From the NCBI GenBank assembly GCA_030432015.1, contig JAUIHJ010000234.1:1-10678 (forward strand): a stretch of DNA of 10,678 bases. The letters run 5' to 3'. Under the pieces are notes generated by a model, which saw only the letters and a list, made by a program, of their open reading frames with translations, ran no database searches and was not told where the DNA came from. The DNA comes from a bacterium. Lineage in GTDB: Bacteria > Planctomycetota > Planctomycetia > Pirellulales > Pirellulaceae. A program made the position numbers and the translations under genes. Positions 6,448 through 10,678 of this stretch are shown here, piece by piece. Every line of letters begins with the position of its first letter. Positions within the stretch are counted from its first letter, which is position 1.

Positions 6448-7824
6448 ATGGACGGCAAGAACCGCGCGACATCGTTATGGGGTAACTTTTTTAATCTCGC
6501 CATGCCGCAGATCAGGACGTTTCACATGTCCTGGTTCGCGTTTTTTCTGTGCTTTTTTGCTTGGTTTGGGATTGCGCCGTTAATGGCGGTCGTCCGTGAG
6601 GAACTGGAGCTGACCAAGTCGCAGGTTGGTTCGTGCATCATTGCCTCGGTTGCCATCACGGTTCTTGCTCGACTTTTCATCGGTTGGCTGTGCGATCGCG
6701 TGGGGCCGCGGATTACGTACACCTGGCTGTTGGTCCTGGGATCGATACCGGTCATGGGGATCGGCTTCGCTTACGACTTTACTTCGTTCCTGATCTTTCG
6801 CTTGATGATCGGAGCCATCGGTGCCTCGTTTGTGATCACGCAATATCACACGTCGGTGATGTTTGCACCGAATGTGGTCGGAACGGCCAACGCCACGTCT
6901 GCCGGCTGGGGAAACCTGGGGGGTGGCGTCACGCAGTTGGTGATGCCTGCGCTGTTTGCATTCTTTGTGGGTGTGCTGGGGTTCAGTGAAGCGATTGGAT
7001 GGCGGTCCGCGATGTTTGTTGCCGGTCTGGTCTGTTTGTTAACCGGTGTCGCCTACTACTTCCTGACGCAGGATGTCCCGGAAGGTAATTTCAAGGATCT
7101 CCGGGCCGCGGGGAAAATGCCCGCGGGTAACAAGGTCAGTGGGGCCTTTCTGGTGGCCTGCCTGGATCCACGCGTCTGGGCATTGTTTGTGATCTACGGG
7201 GCTTGCTTTGGCATCGAGCTGACGATCAATAACGTGGCGGCCCTTTATTTCGCGGATTACTTCGGCCTGGGGCTGGCGGCCGCTGGAGTCACCGCGGCCT
7301 CGTTCGGTCTGATGAATCTGTTTGCCCGAACACTGGGCGGTGCATTTGGCGATAAGTTCGGCGGCAAGTGGGGCCTCAAGGGCCGCGTCTTCTTCCTGTT
7401 TCTGGCCCTGTTCTGCGAAGGGCTGGCCTTGATGTTGTTTTCCCAGATGACGGTCTTGGCGTTGGCGATTCCAGCACTGATCCTGTTCAGTCTTTTTGTG
7501 CAAATGTCCGAGGGTGCAACGTTTTCGGTGGTACCGTTTATTAACAAGAAGGCCTTGGGGGCGGTCGCCGGGATTGTGGGGGCTGGCGGAAACGCTGGTG
7601 CGGTCGCGGCTGGATTCCTGTTTAAGGGAGAGGTCGCCTGGCCCACCGCGCTGTTGATTCTGGGGGCGATCATTGTCGGCTGCTCGTTCTTTTCTTTCTT
7701 GATCCGGTTTTCGCCGGAAGCCGAAAGAGAATCCCAACGCGACTATCAAGCCGCGGCAGCCCGTCAGCGGGACGGCGAAACCGAAGAGGTCGGGCCGACG
7801 GAACTGGAGCCCGTGTTGACCTGA
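6448..7824 (+). CDS. narK: NarK/NrtP-family nitrate/nitrite MFS transporter
   Basis: An inner-membrane transporter of 458 residues with about 12 hydrophobic helices, which should import nitrate (or exchange nitrate and nitrite). Family marks seen: FAWFGIAPLM in the first helix (38-46); Arg75 in RLFIGWLCDRVGPR and Arg294 in NLFARTLGGAFGD, matching the two nitrate-binding arginines of E. coli NarK; nitrate signature 1, AGWGNLGGGVTQLVMP (152-167); and nitrate signature 2, GAVAGIVGAGGNAGAV (371-386). The ~40-residue C-terminal tail is polar and probably cytoplasmic. The ATG at 6448 is chosen for the GGAGAGG site and because the upstream in-frame ATG would place codons before the predicted start of transcription. 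It is divergent from the reductase operon and sits behind a consensus sigma-54 promoter, which points to nitrogen-limited nitrate uptake rather than respiration. Transport direction and substrate preference cannot be read from sequence. Confidence 0.95.
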   Translation: MDGKNRATSLWGNFFNLAMPQIRTFHMSWFAFFLCFFAWFGIAPLMAVVREELELTKSQVGSCIIASVAITVLARLFIGWLCDRVGPRITYTWLLVLGSIPVMGIGFAYDFTSFLIFRLMIGAIGASFVITQYHTSVMFAPNVVGTANATSAGWGNLGGGVTQLVMPALFAFFVGVLGFSEAIGWRSAMFVAGLVCLLTGVAYYFLTQDVPEGNFKDLRAAGKMPAGNKVSGAFLVACLDPRVWALFVIYGACFGIELTINNVAALYFADYFGLGLAAAGVTAASFGLMNLFARTLGGAFGDKFGGKWGLKGRVFFLFLALFCEGLALMLFSQMTVLALAIPALILFSLFVQMSEGATFSVVPFINKKALGAVAGIVGAGGNAGAVAAGFLFKGEVAWPTALLILGAIIVGCSFFSFLIRFSPEAERESQRDYQAAAARQRDGETEEVGPTELEPVLT

Positions 7825-7911
7825 GTGTCCGAGCAACGTTCGTCGGTCGCTTCGACGTGGTTGTTCTCAACTTCACTGTGATCGCCTAGCCGGCTCCAAT
7901 GGAGGGAGAGG

Positions 7912-7928
7912 GCCGGAGGATGTCCGGC
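7912..7928 (+). terminator. Hairpin downstream of narK, possible terminator
   Basis: A perfect 6-bp stem GCCGGA/TCCGGC with a 5-nt loop, 87 bp past the narK stop. The left arm of an alternative stem, AGCCGG at 7888-7893, can pair with CCGGCT at 7924-7929. No U-run follows, so it is not a classic intrinsic terminator. Confidence 0.3.
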
Positions 7929-8033
7929 TTGGCGGCACAGTGTTGTGCAACACACTTGTCTGATGAGGATTTCGGGCCAGAAACTTGTTGCGGACGCCTT
8001 GATCAGCGGCAATGTCCGAACAATCAAGTTCTT

Positions 8034-8089
8034 GCTTCACCTCGCTTCACCTCGCTTCACCTCGCTTCACCTCGCTTCACCTCGCTTCA
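8034..8089. repeat. 10-bp tandem repeat, about 5.6 copies of GCTTCACCTC
   Basis: Five identical 10-bp units plus a 6-nt partial unit (8084-8089), with no substitutions. The unit is not a multiple of three and lies in non-coding DNA about 145 bp before the hydrolase start. Perfect identity suggests recent slippage and possible copy-number variation between strains. Confidence 0.9.
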
Positions 8090-8234
8090 ACCAATGCCTG
8101 ACCGGGCCTATGTGTGCTGGCTCACGTTCAGCATTTGCCAGATGTCTCCCAAGCCATAGAATTGCCGGTAGTTTCGAATCGTGCGATTCGCCCGAATGTG
8201 TCGCACGTTCAGCGCAGGCCAGGGAGAAATGGTT

Positions 8235-9584
8235 ATGGATTGCCAGGCGACGCGGTTTTCAATCCGGCTCGTGCTCGTGCTCGTGCTAGCGATGGTTGTG
8301 GGGCCATCCGCGATGGGACTGCGGTCTCATGCCCAGGAGGCCTCCGCGACGATTCGGGTCGTGCACGACCGCGAGGCGTTTGTGACCACCATCCTGGTGC
8401 CGGCTCGCGACGGGCAGATATCCTGGTCCGATATACTCCGCGGTGTGTCACGGGCCCGCGGGTTTGATGATCGGGCGCTGGAGGACTTGGGTACACGTGG
8501 TGCATTTCCGATCAATAGTCCGTTTACGCGTCCGATCATCGCAGCCATGAATGCGGCGTTTTCGCCGGATATTCGTTTCAGCATTGCAGAGAAGGATGCG
8601 ACCGCGGAGGGTCCGGACGAGCTGCAAATTCGCCTGGATCGTAAAGCCTTGCTGGCCTCGCACCGTGAGATCTCACGGCGGCTGCGCAGGTCTGTCACCG
8701 CAAGGATCGGCCGTGCAAAATCGTACGGCATCCACCTGGATTCCGGCTGGCAGCAAGCGGCCCCCGATCGACCACTCGTCCTGTTGGTGCACGGGTTGCA
8801 GTCGAGCGGAAGCCACATGGCGAATCTCCTGGTAAGTCCACGAGCTGCGCAGCTGCCTTGCGGCGTGTTCGATTACCCGAATGATCAACCGATCATGGAT
8901 TCGAGCTTGCTGCTGGCGCGCGAGTTGCGCGAGTTTGCCGAACACCACCCGGGTCGGCGGGTCACGTTGCTGACGCATTCGATGGGCGGCCTGGTGGCAC
9001 GGGCCGTCGTTGAAAATCCCGACCTCGATCCCGGCAATGTCGATCAACTGATTATGATCTCTCCGCCCAGTCACGGTTCGGTGCTGGCTGAATTTGGTTT
9101 TGGGCTCGACCTTTGTGAATCGGTCCTCAGCGCTGATCGAAGGGACCGGGCACGTTGGGCCGCGGCCGCAATTGAAGACGGGTTGGCCGACGCGCAGCTC
9201 GATCTGCAACCTGGCTCACCCTTCTTGACGACCCTGAATGCACGACCACGCAACCCTCGCATTCGTTACTCATTGATCTTGGGTGACGTCGCCGAGTTGA
9301 CGGCCGAGGAACTGGTGGCAGCGCGCCGGATGCTCGACCGGGCCGGCGCGTCCAACCGGTGGGTCAAGTTCTTTGGGAGCCGTGTCGACCGTTGGTTGGC
9401 GGATCTGGATGAGGTCGTCGATGGTCGAGGTGACGGCGTGGTGGCGCTGAAACGCGGACGTTTGGACGGCGTCAAGGATACCGTGATTCGGCACTTCAGC
9501 CATCTCAGCTTCAACCAATCGCCAATGACCGGCGAAGCCCACCTGGTCCTGGCCGACGTCATGGAGCGGCTCTTGCCCGATTGA
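8235..9584 (+). CDS. Secreted or envelope alpha/beta-hydrolase (lipase/PGAP1-like)
   Basis: A 449-residue predicted esterase, lipase or acyltransferase-like hydrolase; the substrate is unknown. The first ~33 residues look like a signal peptide: Arg7 and Arg11, then a hydrophobic run LVLVLVLAMVV (encoded by a GCTCGT hexamer repeated three times), with a plausible cleavage after SHA33. The hydrolase core begins near residue 180: oxyanion-hole HG at 186-187 (LLVHGLQSSG), nucleophile Ser249 in THSMGGLVAR, then MISPPSHGS as in lipases. Candidate acid and base are Asp400 (GRGDGVV) and His423 (HFSHLSF). The ~150-residue segment between signal peptide and core has no recognised motif. The start at 8235 is preferred over ATG8229 because AGGGAG (8221-8226) lies 8 nt before it; an in-frame ATG at 8181 would displace the signal peptide. 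It is separated from narK by 410 bp, so it is probably its own transcription unit. Confidence 0.83.
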   Translation: MDCQATRFSIRLVLVLVLAMVVGPSAMGLRSHAQEASATIRVVHDREAFVTTILVPARDGQISWSDILRGVSRARGFDDRALEDLGTRGAFPINSPFTRPIIAAMNAAFSPDIRFSIAEKDATAEGPDELQIRLDRKALLASHREISRRLRRSVTARIGRAKSYGIHLDSGWQQAAPDRPLVLLVHGLQSSGSHMANLLVSPRAAQLPCGVFDYPNDQPIMDSSLLLARELREFAEHHPGRRVTLLTHSMGGLVARAVVENPDLDPGNVDQLIMISPPSHGSVLAEFGFGLDLCESVLSADRRDRARWAAAAIEDGLADAQLDLQPGSPFLTTLNARPRNPRIRYSLILGDVAELTAEELVAARRMLDRAGASNRWVKFFGSRVDRWLADLDEVVDGRGDGVVALKRGRLDGVKDTVIRHFSHLSFNQSPMTGEAHLVLADVMERLLPD

Positions 9585-9634
9585 CGCTTAGCTTGGTGGT
9601 GGGGCAGGCTTGAATTCGGGAGGCCAAGAGCGAT

Positions 9635-9665
9635 CCAGTCCCGCACTGGTCCGCGAACTACGCGG
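9635..9665. terminator. Tandem hairpins between convergent genes, possible bidirectional terminator
   Basis: Two adjacent hairpins of the same shape: CCAGT/ACTGG (9635-9649) and CCGCG/CGCGG (9651-9665), each a perfect 5-bp stem with a 5-nt loop, one base apart. They lie midway in the 167-bp gap between the hydrolase stop and the arsM stop, where terminators for both genes are expected. There is no strong U-run on either strand. Confidence 0.4.
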
Positions 9666-9751
9666 GGTCATTTAACATTCGGCGCGATGGCTCGCCCGCG
9701 GTCTGGCAATGGCAGCTCTGCTGGATCTGGCCGGCACGTTGCCGCACGCCG

Positions 9752-10678
9752 TTAGCAGCACGGTTCTGGGCCGCAGCAGTCCGTCATGGGCAACTGCGTC
9801 TTGGCGAATGCGGTCCCCTTGGTCTCGCGAGGATCGCGGATGGCGTTGCGCCGGCAATCGAACGGAGTGGCTTGATCGGGAGCGACTTCGTCGTATGGCG
9901 GAAGTGCGTAGAAGGCATCCGCATACGGCGGTTTGGTGTAGATGTCGAATGTCTTCTCGCAAACCGCGGTCCGCACACCGCGCCGCAGCACATGGCCGTC
10001 ATCGTCGGTGACGCTCTTGAACGGGCCTCGATAGATAACGGCTTGCCGGTGATCCAGACACGGGCCCTCTTTACCCTTGAAGGCGCGAACCGTGATGCTG
10101 CGGAATTCGATGCCTTCGACGGTGGCCCACGGCTCCACTTGCCGCTCGACGATTTCAATGCCGTAAAAGCCGGCTTGCTCGAATTGGTCGAGCAATTCAC
10201 TCTCCTGATGGGCACCGCTAATACAACCACTCCACAGGGTTGGGTCGTTCCGCATCGGTTGAGGAACAGGCTCGTCGCAGACGATGTCGCTAATCACTGC
10301 GCGGCCGCCACGACGCAGGACACGGAAGACTTCGGCGAAGAGTTGCCGACGATCCTCTGGATTGACAAGGTTCAGGACACAATTCGAGAGGACGACGTCG
10401 ATTGAATCGGTTTCCACCATCGGCCGGTCACGGCGCAATTGAGCCGCATGATCTTGCGCACCCAGCCAATCTTCGGTTGTCGTGATCGGTTGGCTGGCGA
10501 GATGGGCTTCAAACGCATCGAGGTCCAGCGCCAAGTCCTGAATCCGTCCTCTGTGAAAGTCGACGTTATGCCAGCCGATGCGATCACCGATTTCCTGCTG
10601 GTACTTTCGGGCCAAGGCCAGCATGTCGTCGTTCATGTCGACGCCGATGACGCGACCGGTTGCGCCCACGACTTGCGA
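9752..10678 (-). CDS. arsM: Arsenite S-adenosylmethionine methyltransferase, ArsM (N-terminus beyond window)
   Basis: The protein methylates arsenite with SAM in the cytoplasm to give methylated arsenicals. The last 309 codons are visible; the frame is open to the window edge, so the start and the glycine-rich SAM motif lie outside. A GTG at 10669 is internal, not a start, because the preceding codons continue the Rossmann fold (QVVGATGRVIGVDMN). Two As(III)-binding cysteines are present: in SNCVLNLV (visible residue 100) and WSGCISGA (152), corresponding to Cys174 and Cys224 of CmArsM; the third conserved cysteine would be upstream. A charged ~35-residue stretch between RIQDL and SIDVV makes this region longer than in compact ArsM proteins. 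The protein ends in a cysteine-rich CCGPEPCC tail, common in ArsM. It is convergent with the hydrolase gene; other ars genes may lie to the right but are not seen. Confidence 0.92.
   Translation of the reverse strand, partial: SQVVGATGRVIGVDMNDDMLALARKYQQEIGDRIGWHNVDFHRGRIQDLALDLDAFEAHLASQPITTTEDWLGAQDHAAQLRRDRPMVETDSIDVVLSNCVLNLVNPEDRRQLFAEVFRVLRRGGRAVISDIVCDEPVPQPMRNDPTLWSGCISGAHQESELLDQFEQAGFYGIEIVERQVEPWATVEGIEFRSITVRAFKGKEGPCLDHRQAVIYRGPFKSVTDDDGHVLRRGVRTAVCEKTFDIYTKPPYADAFYALPPYDEVAPDQATPFDCRRNAIRDPRETKGTAFAKTQLPMTDCCGPEPCC

Larger units (their letters stand above)
7825..8234. other. 410-bp non-coding stretch between narK and the hydrolase gene
   Basis: No convincing gene is seen. An ATG frame from 7899 (86 codons) has no ribosome site and crosses the 10-bp tandem repeat. 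The stretch holds the hairpin at 7912-7928, a weak dyad around GTGTT/AACAC near 7941-7954, the tandem repeat at 8034-8089, and the hydrolase ribosome-binding site (AGGGAG, 8221-8226). No confident promoter was found. Confidence 0.6.

Noticed and set aside
6100..6472. Small minus-strand frames (64 and 104 codons) in the divergent control region
   Set aside because: No ribosome site, no recognisable domain, and they overlap the promoter and leader elements.
7934..7949. Sigma-54-like GGCAC-AGTGT-TGTGCA upstream of the hydrolase
   Set aside because: The GC of the -12 element is 1 bp too far from GG and TTGC is not kept; sigma-54 promoters do not tolerate such spacing.
8034..8089. Possible CRISPR array
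   Set aside because: Units are 10 bp and directly contiguous with no spacers, so this is a simple tandem repeat.
7899..8159. 86-codon plus-strand frame upstream of the hydrolase
   Set aside because: No Shine-Dalgarno before ATG7899, and the frame runs through a non-triplet tandem repeat, which fits non-coding DNA better.
9672..9962. 96-codon minus-strand frame overlapping the arsM end
   Set aside because: It lies out of frame over the arsM C-terminus and has no independent evidence.

Overview
The window most likely comes from a Planctomycetota bacterium (Pirellula/Rhodopirellula-like). This is an inference from moderately high GC, weak or absent Shine-Dalgarno sites on several genes, a molybdenum nitrate reductase next to a fused DmsB-DmsC electron-transfer protein, and an ArsM ending in a CC...CC tail. 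No rRNA or other taxonomic marker is present.

Layout. Positions 1-5850 (minus strand) hold a compact nitrate-assimilation operon read right to left: a fused four-cluster ferredoxin/DmsC membrane anchor, then the nitrate reductase catalytic subunit, then the nitrite reductase large subunit nirB, which runs off the left edge. Gaps are 26 and 37 bp. Positions 5851-6447 are a 597-bp divergent control region. Positions 6448-7824 (plus) encode a NarK-type nitrate/nitrite MFS transporter. Positions 7825-8234 are non-coding and hold a hairpin and a 10-bp tandem repeat. Positions 8235-9584 (plus) encode a probably exported alpha/beta-hydrolase. Positions 9585-9751 separate convergent genes and hold two small hairpins. 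Positions 9752-10678 (minus) are the C-terminal part of an arsenite methyltransferase (ArsM) that runs off the right edge.

How it works together. NarK should bring nitrate in. The catalytic subunit should reduce it to nitrite in the cytoplasm, probably using electrons from the quinone pool passed through the DmsBC-like fusion, and NirB should take nitrite to ammonium with NAD(P)H. The most informative non-coding feature is a pair of divergent sigma-54 (-24/-12) promoter matches. One, facing narK, fits the consensus perfectly; the other, facing the reductase operon, keeps the core GGCAC-N5-TTGCA. Together they suggest one nitrogen-status switch for uptake and reduction. A TTTGC-N9-GCAAA inverted repeat sits almost exactly midway between them and is a candidate enhancer site for the activator.

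The hydrolase and arsM look unrelated to nitrate metabolism. I see no mobile element, CRISPR array, tRNA or rRNA.
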